Shown in pieces: positions 7,607 through 13,962 of a stretch of 19,544 bases of DNA (position 1 is its first letter; the number at the start of each line of letters is the position of its first letter). The DNA is from CAJAUT01 sp043809365 (GTDB taxonomy: Bacteria; Patescibacteriota; Microgenomatia; UBA1400; UBA12108). The notes below the pieces were generated by a model. It saw nothing but the letters and a program-made list of their open reading frames with translations. It had not been told where the DNA came from and made no database searches. The position numbers and the translations under genes are program-made. The stretch lies in the NCBI GenBank assembly GCA_043809365.1, contig JAZDDW010000001.1:1-19544 (forward strand). Reading direction: 5' to 3'.

Positions 7607-8544
7607 TACTTCTCATGGACCGATTTGAGTTGCGGGTTGGTCACATGGGTATAAATCTGGGTGGTAGCAATATTCTTGTGCCCGAGCATCTCCTGTACCT
7701 CCCGTAGTCCCGCCCCGTGACTAATTAGGTCTGTCGCAAAACTATGTCGCATAACATGGGGGGTCATTGCCATCGGCAGGTGTGCAAGCCTCCCGTACTT
7801 GGCGATAATCCTCTGGACGCTCCGGCTCGTCAGGCGCAATTTCTCGCCCGCTTTAGGATCATCTATTTCGGGTCTTGCTCCCGACTGACGGATAAAGACT
7901 GGGTGATAATGGTCATCGCGCTCCCGTAAGTATCGCTCAATCCATTGTGCCGCTCGATCAGAGAGGAAGACTACTCTGATTTTTTTACCCTTCCCGACCA
8001 CTCCAAACTCGCGCGATTCCAGATTGATCGTCGTCTTGTTGAGCGACACGAGTTCAGATACCCGCAACCCGGTCGAAAACAATGTCTCCATGATCACGCG
8101 ATCACGCAATCCTTGTATAGAAGTGGTATCTGCCTTCTCGATCATCGCTTCTACGTGTGCAAAATCCAAGAACTTGATTGAGTGCTCTTTGCCCTTGGGT
8201 AGTTCCAAGCGTTCAGGCGAAACCACTGTGTAGTCCTGGCGGATCAAATAGCGCAACATCGAGCGTAGTGCAATTACGTAGTATCCCTGTGTCACAGGTG
8301 CCAAATACTTTCCTCGGTTATCCTTGGTTTGTGCAAGATGCACACGGTACGTCTTTAACATTTTAGAGGATACATCGGTCAAATCTGTATCTGGATAATA
8401 CTTATTTAACCAGGCAGCAAACTTTAAAAGATAAAATTTATAATTGCGAATCGTAAAAGGGGAGACTTGACGCTCAATTGTGAGGTACTCGAGGTATTCA
8501 TCAATGCAGGCCGAGAGTGTGGGAGTCGTCCCTTTAGCACTCAT
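7582..8544 (-). CDS. Tyrosine recombinase, XerC/XerD-like
   Basis: Site-specific recombinase of 320 aa. The N-terminal SAM-like core-binding domain covers about 10-105 (IDEYLEYLTIERQVSPFTIRNY). The catalytic domain has Arg161 in STGLRVSELVSL, Lys in GVVGKGKKIR (about 185-188), His263 and Arg266 in HVMRHSFAT, His289 in MLGHKNIATT and nucleophile Tyr298 in IYTHV. All active-site residues are present. The length and the LGH..I.TTQIYTH block are typical of Xer proteins that resolve chromosome dimers at dif, so a housekeeping role is more likely than a phage integrase. No partner recombinase is nearby; a single-Xer system is possible. The gene is preceded by the longest non-coding stretch of the window. 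I see neither a clear Shine-Dalgarno nor a -10 box before the ATG. Confidence 0.92.
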   Translation of the reverse strand: MSAKGTTPTLSACIDEYLEYLTIERQVSPFTIRNYKFYLLKFAAWLNKYYPDTDLTDVSSKMLKTYRVHLAQTKDNRGKYLAPVTQGYYVIALRSMLRYLIRQDYTVVSPERLELPKGKEHSIKFLDFAHVEAMIEKADTTSIQGLRDRVIMETLFSTGLRVSELVSLNKTTINLESREFGVVGKGKKIRVVFLSDRAAQWIERYLRERDDHYHPVFIRQSGARPEIDDPKAGEKLRLTSRSVQRIIAKYGRLAHLPMAMTPHVMRHSFATDLISHGAGLREVQEMLGHKNIATTQIYTHVTNPQLKSVHEKYHSTGEVE

Positions 8545-8584
8545 ATAGCCTTAACTGCCAAGCTATCGGAATAAAATTTGAGTA

Positions 8585-8709
8585 GGATATATCCAACCAT
8601 TTTGCACATACACACCTACCGCACACGGCAGTCGTGCGACTACCAACCCCATAGTGGTATTTCTAGCTATCCTATAGTTAAATAGGGGAGTCGTTAGCTA
8701 GACTCCCTT
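8585..8709. repeat. Cluster of short palindromes upstream of the Xer gene
   Basis: Five short dyads lie in about 125 bp: GGATATATCC (8585-8594), GTCGTGCGAC (8631-8640), TACCA...TGGTA (8641-8645 and 8655-8659), CCTAT...ATAGG (8671-8675 and 8682-8686), and GGGAGTC with 8-nt loop and GACTCCC (8686-8692 and 8701-8707). The last is followed by TTCATT and is the most terminator-like, although the T-run is weak. It stands downstream of the minus-strand Cys-rich gene, but in the plus-strand orientation TTCATT follows the stem. Confidence 0.5.
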
Positions 8710-8747
8710 CATTGTGCGACATTAAAATTAACTTGTCAACACCAAGG

Positions 8748-8945
8748 CTATTTCCACACACATATCGATTTCTGATTGCAGATTGTCGCGACGCATGGTT
8801 CGCTTGCACAACGACAATCAGACTGAAAACTTTCCAAAGTGCCATTAATTAGTTTACAAAGGTAAAAGTTGCGATTGACCAAATAACGTCCGACAATCAA
8901 CAAAAGTAACAAACAGGCCACGACCAACATTTTAAAATACTTCAC
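8748..8945 (-). CDS. Small membrane-anchored Cys-rich protein (hypothetical)
   Basis: I do not recognise this protein. The proposed start is GTG at 8945, because TATGAT on the minus strand (8952-8957) ends exactly 6 nt before it, the same arrangement as at other starts in the window. This gives 65 aa: a short basic head (MKYFK), a hydrophobic helix at about 7-19 (LVVACLLLLLIVG), then an outer segment with six cysteines at 30, 44, 46, 51, 56 and 62 and the stop TAG at 8750-8748. An even number of outward Cys would allow three disulfides. The frame stays open upstream to a TTG at 9017, and ATG at 8930 is another start. It could be a chance frame in non-coding DNA, but the signal-anchor plus Cys pattern argues for a real gene. 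Confidence 0.45.
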   Translation of the reverse strand: MKYFKMLVVACLLLLLIVGRYLVNRNFYLCKLINGTLESFQSDCRCASEPCVATICNQKSICVWK

Positions 8946-9137
8946 AACTGTATCATAACAAAAAACATACAATTCGACGTCAATTTCGCCATTCCACCAG
9001 GCATGGAGGTCGTACAATCGATTCTACGGCACGTTTCCAGATATCAACTGGCCATCTATCAGTCCAAATACGTCATTTTCTACGGGTTTAGTTGGGGAAT
9101 CGTCAAAACGGGGGTATCACGGGTGATGGGGGAGTTT

Positions 9138-9207
9138 AAAATCACAAATCACCGTCCAACAATTAGAACCGTATTTGAGATTTGAAAATTTGTGATTTAT
9201 GATTTTT
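9138..9207. repeat. ATTTGWG heptamer/octamer repeat with inverted partner
   Basis: At 9173-9207 the units ATTTGAG, ATTTGAAA, ATTTGTG, ATTTATG and ATTTTT follow each other. The upstream arm 9138-9152 (AAAATCACAAATCAC) is the reverse complement of 9192-9206 with one mismatch, giving a 15-bp stem. Flanking GGGGGAG (9128-9134) and CTC..CCCCC (after 9207) could extend it imperfectly. The same heptamer family occurs at 14605-14642 and 16876-16909. Confidence 0.7.
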
Positions 9208-9332
9208 CTCGTCCCCCTACCAAATCCACTCACTACGTCATAAAAGATATATTGTGCGACACATCACATATCCTTCTAATTAACACAGACATACCATAAA
9301 GGGGGGTAACTCGAGCAACTCCATTTCACTAC

Positions 9333-9344
9333 CTTGTATACAAG
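9333..9344. repeat. Perfect 12-bp palindrome CTTGTATACAAG
   Basis: CTTGTATACAAG is its own reverse complement. No gene starts nearby. It could be a dimeric regulator site or chance. Confidence 0.45.
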
Positions 9345-9424
9345 CCTACTTATGCGCTCATCCCCTCAAAAATATTTGCTTTCTCGCACAGGCTCTAACG
9401 TCGTTTTTTGCTCTCAACCACTCT

Positions 9425-9440
9425 CCAGATATATATCTGG
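9425..9440. repeat. Perfect 16-bp palindrome CCAGATATATATCTGG
   Basis: The sequence is a perfect dyad whose centre is TATATA with CCAGA/TCTGG arms. It is about 0.9 kb upstream of the Xer gene start. Further CCAG and CTGG half-sites lie at about 9457-9474. A recombination or regulator site is conceivable; see findings. Confidence 0.55.
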
Positions 9441-9563
9441 TATTAACCCTCCTCTACCAGGGGCGTACCTCTGGATATTCATCTCACGCTAGCACATCAC
9501 CACTGTGTATGCCAGTAACTGTATCAAACTGTTCACATAATTTGTGCAAGGATCGGCCACTAT

Positions 9564-9622
9564 TTATCCACATTCGTGAAAAGTTATAGGACTATTTGTG
9601 AAAAGCCTATAATTGTTATAGG
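9564..9622. other. DnaA box next to 22-bp direct repeats and a TTATAGG dyad
   Basis: TTATCCACA at 9564-9572 is an exact consensus DnaA box. It is followed by two direct repeats with 22-bp period, ATTCGTGAAAAG at 9572-9583 and ATTTGTGAAAAG at 9594-9605, and by TTATAGG at 9584-9590, CCTATAA at 9606-9612 and TTATAGG at 9616-9622. The last two form a 7-bp dyad with a 3-nt centre. Iterons of this length beside a DnaA box resemble plasmid-type or small origins, but a single 9-mer can occur by chance and no replication initiator gene is adjacent. Confidence 0.45.
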
Positions 9623-9661
9623 ATAACTACAAATGATAGGGTTCTCCCCTACCCCGCACTA

Positions 9662-10480
9662 TTACTTCATCCATTTCAACATGACCGCCAAGCTCACTAC
9701 CACAAAAACTATCCCCGCAAATCCCATATATTCCTGTACAGTTCGCTTGAATAATCTTCCTTCCAAGTCGTGCTGACATAATCCCAAAATTACGTACATC
9801 GCCATCGCCAGCATCACGCTAGCCAGGGGAACATCGATCAACCAAAAAGACAAAGCGAGCGCCATATTGGCGAGAATCGTCGCCCCTACCATCGCATAGT
9901 AAAATTCTTTTTTCACCGAAGTTGAAACAACATAAGACCAGGTTCCTTGCCACAAAATAGGCAGTGACACTACATACACCATTCCCACAACTATCCAGAC
10001 TGGTAATCTCAAGGAAAAGATTACATGAAACAAGAAGGCACTCGTCAGAATCGATAGTAAAAAGCCTACGGCTCGTGCCGCTCGCAACAGTTGAATAGTT
10101 CGGATACTGGCGACCGCAAAGATATTGGCAGTAAGCAGTAAAGCATACATTGAAACGGCAAAAAGAATCACTATAACCAACCTTGTTGCCCAAGCTTGAG
10201 GTAGCAAAAAATAAAATAAAGCTATCGACACAGGATACAGCGTCGGGAGCAACAGGTTAACTATCCACCCTGCAGGCCCATGCAAATCCTTAAACAATGC
10301 CCAAGCAGCAAGCAGATAGGTTACTACGCCCACCAGAGCAATTGAAAAATATCGTGACTCAACCGGCAACCGTTGAATTACCCACAATCCCACCGACAAT
10401 AGAATAGAGATAAGGACAAATCGTCTCCGTTTTGTCAGCACCATCCCCTTACTCGGTATTTTTCTAGCCCAAGTTAGCAT
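9662..10480 (-). CDS. Polytopic membrane protein of unknown function
   Basis: I do not recognise a family. The start is placed at ATG 10480, with AGGAG 4 nt upstream, rather than at the upstream ATG 10501. This gives 272 aa and a 17-nt overlap with the end of yebC, so translation is probably coupled. A basic N-terminus (ARKIPSKG..LTKRRR) precedes about eight hydrophobic segments, for example FVLISILLSVGLWVI, YFSIALVGVVTYLLAAWALF, LVIVILFAVSMYALLLTANIF and FAGIVFVVVSLAVMLKWM. The basic head suggests a cytoplasmic N-terminus. No catalytic motif stands out. It is the second gene of the yebC transcript and is followed by the long non-coding region. Confidence 0.75.
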   Translation of the reverse strand: MLTWARKIPSKGMVLTKRRRFVLISILLSVGLWVIQRLPVESRYFSIALVGVVTYLLAAWALFKDLHGPAGWIVNLLLPTLYPVSIALFYFLLPQAWATRLVIVILFAVSMYALLLTANIFAVASIRTIQLLRAARAVGFLLSILTSAFLFHVIFSLRLPVWIVVGMVYVVSLPILWQGTWSYVVSTSVKKEFYYAMVGATILANMALALSFWLIDVPLASVMLAMAMYVILGLCQHDLEGRLFKRTVQEYMGFAGIVFVVVSLAVMLKWMK

Positions 10481-11000
10481 AAATCTCCTGCACATCCTCA
10501 TGCTCTCTAAGTATGTCCAAAAATTCTTCTACCCTCTTCTGGTCAGTCACTGTCACCCGATATTTGGGCCTATAGCCACTATCAACCTTATCAAACATAT
10601 AACCTACACTCCCAGGCTCCCCCATCGACCCCCCATGTTTCTCAATTATACTCCTCAACTCCGCCACCACTCTATTCCGACTATCAGTCACTACCTCCGC
10701 TATTACTCCTACTCCCTCTGGTGCAAAAGCCTCGATCGTCAGTTCGACTAGTTCTTCCCCTGCCCCCTTGCCCATACCTTTGGCAATTGCTCGATCAATA
10801 TTGTCTCTGGGCATATTCACGGCTCGTGCTTTATCAATTGCTAGTCTCAATGAGGAATTTTTGTTCGGATCCCCTACTCCACCACTCTTTTTGACAGCGA
10901 TCGAGATGGCCTTGGCCATCTTGGTAAACACACTTCCCTTGACGCTATCATTAGCCGCTTTTTTGTGTTTGATCGTACTCCATTTACTATGCCCTGACAT
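10464..11000 (-). CDS. yebC: YebC/PmpR family protein (TACO1-like), short form
   Basis: The N-terminal block SGHSKWSTIKHKKAANDSVKGSVFTKMAKAI is the YebC signature, followed by LRLAIDKARAVNMPRDNIDRAIAKG and GVGVIAEVVTDSRNRVVAELRSIIEKHGGSMGEPGSVGYMF. Family members act as transcription factors or as ribosome-associated factors that help translation of difficult (proline-rich) stretches. The usual length is 235-250 aa; here it is 178. The sequence passes from VGYMFDKVD directly to YRPKYRVTVTDQKRVEEFLDILREHEDVQEIYANLG, which is the normal C-terminal end, so about 60 residues forming one of the small domains are missing internally. TAGAAT at 11007-11012 ends 6 nt before ATG, giving a leaderless mRNA. 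No ruvC follows, unlike in many bacteria. Confidence 0.92.
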   Translation of the reverse strand: MSGHSKWSTIKHKKAANDSVKGSVFTKMAKAISIAVKKSGGVGDPNKNSSLRLAIDKARAVNMPRDNIDRAIAKGMGKGAGEELVELTIEAFAPEGVGVIAEVVTDSRNRVVAELRSIIEKHGGSMGEPGSVGYMFDKVDSGYRPKYRVTVTDQKRVEEFLDILREHEDVQEIYANLG

Positions 11001-11006
11001 ATCTAT

Positions 11007-11012
11007 ATTCTA
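11007..11012 (-). promoter_or_regulatory. -10 box TAGAAT for yebC (leaderless)
   Basis: On the minus strand TAGAAT is followed by 6 nt and the ATG whose A is at 11000. The predicted transcript begins at the start codon. No Shine-Dalgarno is present. Confidence 0.65.
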
Positions 11013-11025
11013 GCATCCTGCATGA

Positions 11026-11031
11026 TATAAT
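11026..11031 (+). promoter_or_regulatory. -10 box TATAAT for the TPR protein gene
   Basis: TATAAT at 11026-11031 overlaps a possible ATG at 11030-11032, so that codon cannot be the start of this transcript. The next in-frame ATG at 11042 would have a leader of about 4 nt. Confidence 0.65.
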
Positions 11032-11041
11032 GACGCGATCA

Positions 11042-11662
11042 ATGCACGAAATTCACGACAAAGCCATCAAAGCTGCCCTGACTAACGACTGGGAGATGGC
11101 GGTTGAGATTAATCTCGAGATATTATCTACTGTCCCGCACGATATAGGTGCTCTCAACCGGCTTGGTCATGCCTATACCGAGCTCGGTCAAAAAGATGCC
11201 GCCAAACATACTTACAACCAAGTTCTTGCAATCGACAAATACAATGCTGTGGCCCTGCGCAACCTCAAACTACTACCTCACCAACATAATGGTAATGAGG
11301 AAGTCCAACTAACCGACGAAGATTTTATCGAACTGCCCGGGATCACCAAGAGTACTCCCCTAATCAAAGTGGCCAGTCGCAACGTTCTGTTATCACTAGT
11401 CTGTAAACAACGCCTAGAGTTAGTCCCTCGCGCTCGCTTAATCTCCGTTACCACCCAAAATGGGGTCAGTATTGGCTGCCTTCCCGACGACCTCTCCCTC
11501 CGTCTAAAAAAACTCCTCAAATCTACCTACTCATATTCCGTATGTCTTAAATGTGCCAACGATAATAGCGCCGTTATCTTCGTCCGTGAGATTGCACGTC
11601 CCAAGCGTCCTTCAGCTAGCCCAACTTTTTCCAAAGTTGTGCAACTAAAAAAATTAAAATAA
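11042..11662 (+). CDS. TPR-repeat protein
   Basis: Soluble protein of 206 aa from the ATG at 11042; the ATG four codons earlier lies inside the -10 box. Two tetratricopeptide units cover about residues 4-71: AIKAALTNDWEMAVEINLEILSTVP and NRLGHAYTELGQKDAAKHTYNQVLAIDKYNAVALRN (shown in part). A linker rich in acidic residues leads to a second domain at about 105-195 (TPLIKVASRNVLLSLVCKQRLELVPRARLISV in part), a predicted beta-rich fold I do not recognise, and a basic tail (VVQLKKLK). TPRs mediate protein-protein binding; the partner is unknown. It is divergent from yebC and overlaps the convergent LytR_C gene by 9 bp. Confidence 0.8.
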   Translation: MHEIHDKAIKAALTNDWEMAVEINLEILSTVPHDIGALNRLGHAYTELGQKDAAKHTYNQVLAIDKYNAVALRNLKLLPHQHNGNEEVQLTDEDFIELPGITKSTPLIKVASRNVLLSLVCKQRLELVPRARLISVTTQNGVSIGCLPDDLSLRLKKLLKSTYSYSVCLKCANDNSAVIFVREIARPKRPSASPTFSKVVQLKKLK

Positions 11663-12556
11663 CTCTTTTGCATCTTCTCCCACAATGACCAATACTTCGG
11701 CTCGATATTCTTCCCCAACCTCCTCAACTTTTGGTGAGCCAAAATCAAATAGATTTTGGAAAATATAATTTAATTCTCTCACTTGCTTCTCATTTCCCAC
11801 TTGCCACCGACTCTTGGTTTGTTTCCGATCACCTTGCTCTGATCTCACCATCAGTACATCCATCCCTAAATTCGTCAAAAAATCTGCCATGTCACTCCCG
11901 AGTCCATCCACTCCACTTGCATTAATTATTGCAACCGTTACCCCTTCTTCGCCAATCCTCCAATCAAAAAAACGTGTCCCCACATAATCTTGCAGGCGTT
12001 CGGGATGATAGATCATCTTATCTTGCTCTTTTTCGATTACTGCCGCTCTGATCAACTCCTCTTCCCCTATTTCTCGCTCCCGATAATTAATCGCCCGGTA
12101 CCACAAAAGCGCCGCATCAAATCTCGACAAATTGGTCTCGCTCCTACCAATAATTGTTTTCCACAGTCCTTTTCGTAGGATACTTTTCGCTTGTCCCGTT
12201 TTATCTCGCAGTACCAAATACCCGGGCACCGGAACTCGCATAAAACCTTGAACTTTCCTAGCGGCAAACTCACCCCCGCTACCTTGATATTCACCCAAAT
12301 TATATAGCGACGCAATGTCATAAACACCACTATTTCGTGCATTAATCGAAACTTGGTTCGGGAACTGTAACATAATCAGGGATTTTTCAGTCTTGTCAAA
12401 TGACACAAAACTAAGCTCGCTTCCAGGCCTGATCATCACTAGATTAAATCGACCCTGCGGTTGGTTGACCAATTGCGAACCCCTCCATTCCTTTACCCCC
12501 ACCCCAATTATTACCAAAACAAATACCCCCGCCATTATCCATCTAGCCAACTTCAT
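11654..12556 (-). CDS. Membrane-anchored protein with LytR_C domain
   Basis: Protein of 300 aa with a single N-terminal membrane segment (about 5-22, WIMAGVFVLVIIGVGV) and the rest predicted outside. Residues about 35-150 loosely resemble the extracellular part of LCP-like proteins (FNLVMIRPGSELSFVSFD), but I see no clear catalytic Arg/Asp set, so phosphotransferase activity is not claimed. The C-terminal part, from about 205 (VTVAIINASGVDGLGSDMAD) to EVLVIVGEDA, fits the LytR_C domain found at the end of many cell-envelope LCP proteins. A wall or envelope role is likely. GGAG lies close to the ATG. It is divergent from queA with 42 bp between and convergent with the TPR gene. Confidence 0.78.
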   Translation of the reverse strand: MKLARWIMAGVFVLVIIGVGVKEWRGSQLVNQPQGRFNLVMIRPGSELSFVSFDKTEKSLIMLQFPNQVSINARNSGVYDIASLYNLGEYQGSGGEFAARKVQGFMRVPVPGYLVLRDKTGQAKSILRKGLWKTIIGRSETNLSRFDAALLWYRAINYREREIGEEELIRAAVIEKEQDKMIYHPERLQDYVGTRFFDWRIGEEGVTVAIINASGVDGLGSDMADFLTNLGMDVLMVRSEQGDRKQTKSRWQVGNEKQVRELNYIFQNLFDFGSPKVEEVGEEYRAEVLVIVGEDAKELF

Positions 12557-12585
12557 CTCTCCATGCTACCACAGGACAAATCATT

Positions 12586-12591
12586 TATACT
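12586..12591 (+). promoter_or_regulatory. -10 box TATACT for queA (leaderless)
   Basis: TATACT is followed by 7 nt and the ATG at 12599. This supports 12599 rather than the longer frame from 12461 as the queA start. Confidence 0.65.
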
Positions 12592-12598
12592 ACGCCTC

Positions 12599-13648
12599 AT
12601 GTACACCCTCGCCGATTTTGAGTACGACCTACCCAAAGAGCTCATCGCCCAAGAACCAGTCCATCCAGCCGACGGGGCTCGCCTCATGCTGATCAATCGC
12701 CAAACCCAAGAGATTTCTCATCACCAAATCTTTGATCTCCCCCATTTGCTTTCTCCAGAATATTTTTTCGTCGCCAACAATACCAAAGTTTTCCCCGCTC
12801 GCCTCTTGGGTCACAAAGCTACTGGGGGTAAAGTAGAAATCCTCTTGACCTCCCCTCTCGGCCATAGTTCTTATCGCTGTATTACCCGCCCAGGTCTCAA
12901 GTTAAAAGAAAATATCTTTTTCTCCAACCAACTATCTGGGGTTATTACTCACGTTAAGGACATCGAGCGAACCATCCACTTCAACCAAGAAGAGTCCCTC
13001 CTTCGCACTACTCTCTCGGAACTTGGTACTATGCCCACTCCTCCCTATATCAAGAAAATGCTCGCTAATCAGTCTGATTACCAAACCATTTATGCCAAGT
13101 ACGGCTTCTCCGCCGCCGCTCCCACCGCCGGTCTCCACTTTACCCCTCAATTACTCACTACTCTCAAGCAATCTCATGCTTGGCACGAACTCACCCTCAA
13201 TGTTGGCCTGGGTACCTTTCTCCCAGTCAAAGTCCAGGATATTACGCGCCATCCCATGCACTCCGAATCCTACATTATCTCCCCAACTACTGCCCACCAT
13301 CTCCCCTCACTCAAACAAGCCCGCCAACAATTATTGGCTATCGGCACCACTACCCTGCGCGCCCTAGAGTCCAATGTGGCACTGTGTCACCGTGTCACTG
13401 CCGGAGCGTACACGACGGATATCTTCATCTACCCCCCTTACCAATTTAAACTGGTCGACGCCCTCCTCACCAATTTCCACCTTCCAGGGAGCACTCTCCT
13501 CATGCTTGTTTCCGCTTTTTGCTCTGCTCCGCAGACCCCCCATTCGTTCACTACTTTCTCCTCTTCCCTGCTAGGCTATGCCTACGCCGAAGCCATCCGC
13601 GAAAAATATCGCTTCTTCTCTTTCGGCGACGCCATGCTGATTATCTAG
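12599..13648 (+). CDS. queA: tRNA preQ1(34) S-adenosylmethionine ribosyltransferase-isomerase
   Basis: Transfers the ribosyl part of SAM to preQ1 at tRNA position 34 and isomerises it to epoxyqueuosine. It is 349 aa, the normal length, with MYTLADFEYDLPKELIAQEP as the expected N-terminus. Conserved blocks are FFVANNTKVFPARLLGHKATGGKVEILL (57-83, in part), SAAAPTAGLHFT (171-182), LTLNVGLGTFLPV (198-210), NFHLPGSTLLMLVSAF (292-307) and YAYAEAIREKYRFFSFGDAM. The open frame extends upstream to 12461, but that part is antisense to the LytR_C gene and unlike QueA. Residues 260-267 (VALCHRVT) are encoded by three tandem octamers that also occur between gyrB and ppa; they sit in a variable loop before TDIFIYP. 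No other queuosine gene is in the window. Confidence 0.95.
   Translation: MYTLADFEYDLPKELIAQEPVHPADGARLMLINRQTQEISHHQIFDLPHLLSPEYFFVANNTKVFPARLLGHKATGGKVEILLTSPLGHSSYRCITRPGLKLKENIFFSNQLSGVITHVKDIERTIHFNQEESLLRTTLSELGTMPTPPYIKKMLANQSDYQTIYAKYGFSAAAPTAGLHFTPQLLTTLKQSHAWHELTLNVGLGTFLPVKVQDITRHPMHSESYIISPTTAHHLPSLKQARQQLLAIGTTTLRALESNVALCHRVTAGAYTTDIFIYPPYQFKLVDALLTNFHLPGSTLLMLVSAFCSAPQTPHSFTTFSSSLLGYAYAEAIREKYRFFSFGDAMLII
13376..13399. repeat. Three tandem octamers (GTGTCACT family) in frame inside queA
   Basis: GTGGCACT, GTGTCACC and GTGTCACT at 13376-13399 total 24 nt, exactly eight codons, so the reading frame is kept. Bases 13381-13400 are identical to 345-364 upstream of ppa. The encoded residues fall between the conserved TTLRALES and TDIFIYP segments of QueA. 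Confidence 0.85.
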
Positions 13649-13940
13649 AGAATACTTTATTGCGTGACGAATCCAATATGACTACTCCACCCCCTAAGCC
13701 AGGAAAAAATCGAGCCCACATTACAAAAAGTATTGCTGCCTCTTGATAACTTGTCGCTTTAGCTTCCTGTGCAGGGTTCGGTTTAGCAATCCTCTCCTCA
13801 CTATCACACAAAATCAATGGTAAAGAACATTTAGATTCTTCCAGAAACATTGATACACTATTCACTTCTGGATCATCCCCGGCCTTATCTAGAAATCGTT
13901 TAATTCCCATTAATCTTTCCACATTCGCTGAATCATTCAT
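13641..13940 (-). CDS. Small hypothetical protein
   Basis: 99 aa, not recognised. The first 65 residues are charged and probably soluble (NDSANVERLMGIKRFLDKAGDDPEV), followed by a moderately hydrophobic segment at about 68-88 (AAILFVMWARFFPGLGGGVVIL) that might be membrane-associated. Third codon positions are not C-rich, in keeping with other minus-strand genes. The start is 22 nt after the rluD-like stop, with GAGGTGAG about 11 nt before ATG, a long spacing. It is probably the last gene of the lgt-like to rluD-like operon. Its 3' end overlaps queA by 8 bp. Confidence 0.5.
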   Translation of the reverse strand: MNDSANVERLMGIKRFLDKAGDDPEVNSVSMFLEESKCSLPLILCDSEERIAKPNPAQEAKATSYQEAAILFVMWARFFPGLGGGVVILDSSRNKVFSR

Positions 13941-13962
13941 AGGAGTATTTTCTCACCTCTTG

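Larger units (their letters stand above)
8711..9261. repeat. Dispersed ATTGTNNGAC motifs, two per strand
   Basis: Exact matches to ATTGTNNGAC occur at 8711-8720 (+), 8888-8897 (-), 9154-9163 (-) and 9251-9260 (+). The two plus copies share 11 bases (ATTGTGCGACA) and are 540 bp apart. A fifth relative with one more spacer base, ATTGTCGCGAC, is at 8782-8792. An eight-base specification met four times in 550 bp is far above chance expectation for one fixed motif, although the motif was defined after looking. A protein-binding site array is a possible reading. Confidence 0.5.
8946..9661. other. Long non-coding stretch, no gene recognised
   Basis: About 716 bp without a convincing protein or RNA gene. 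A 60-codon plus frame at 9003-9185 has no start signals. I looked for tmRNA, RNase P RNA and tRNA hallmarks and saw none. The stretch is dense in symmetric elements: an AT-rich repeat with an inverted partner (9138-9207), two perfect palindromes (9333-9344 and 9425-9440), and a block with an exact DnaA box and 22-bp direct repeats (9564-9622). In a window where most genes overlap or lie under 70 bp apart, a gap of this size probably has a function, such as a recombination site, origin-like element or undetected RNA. Confidence 0.6.

Noticed and set aside
6665..8544. Fic plus Xer as an integrated mobile island
   Set aside because: They are convergent with overlapping ends like every other convergent pair here. 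No flanking direct repeats or tRNA-targeted att site were found, and the Xer protein looks housekeeping.
8946..9017. Longer form of the Cys-rich protein from TTG at 9017
   Set aside because: It would place a long polar stretch before the anchor helix, and the TATGAT box fits the GTG at 8945 instead.
9003..9185. 60-codon plus-strand frame in the intergenic region
   Set aside because: No ribosome binding site, no -10 box at the usual spacing, no recognisable domain, and it runs through the AT-rich repeat.
9520..9560. Match to the XerD arm of dif (TTATGTGAACA on the minus strand)
   Set aside because: One arm resembles dif but the other arm at the required 6-bp spacing does not.
8545..9661. CRISPR array, tmRNA, RNase P RNA or rRNA in the long gap
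   Set aside because: Repeats are short and irregularly spaced without spacers of constant length, and no diagnostic RNA motifs were seen.
12461..12598. Upstream extension of queA to an ATG at 12461
   Set aside because: The extra 46 residues are antisense to the LytR_C gene, are unlike QueA, and lie upstream of the -10 box that ends 7 nt before ATG 12599.
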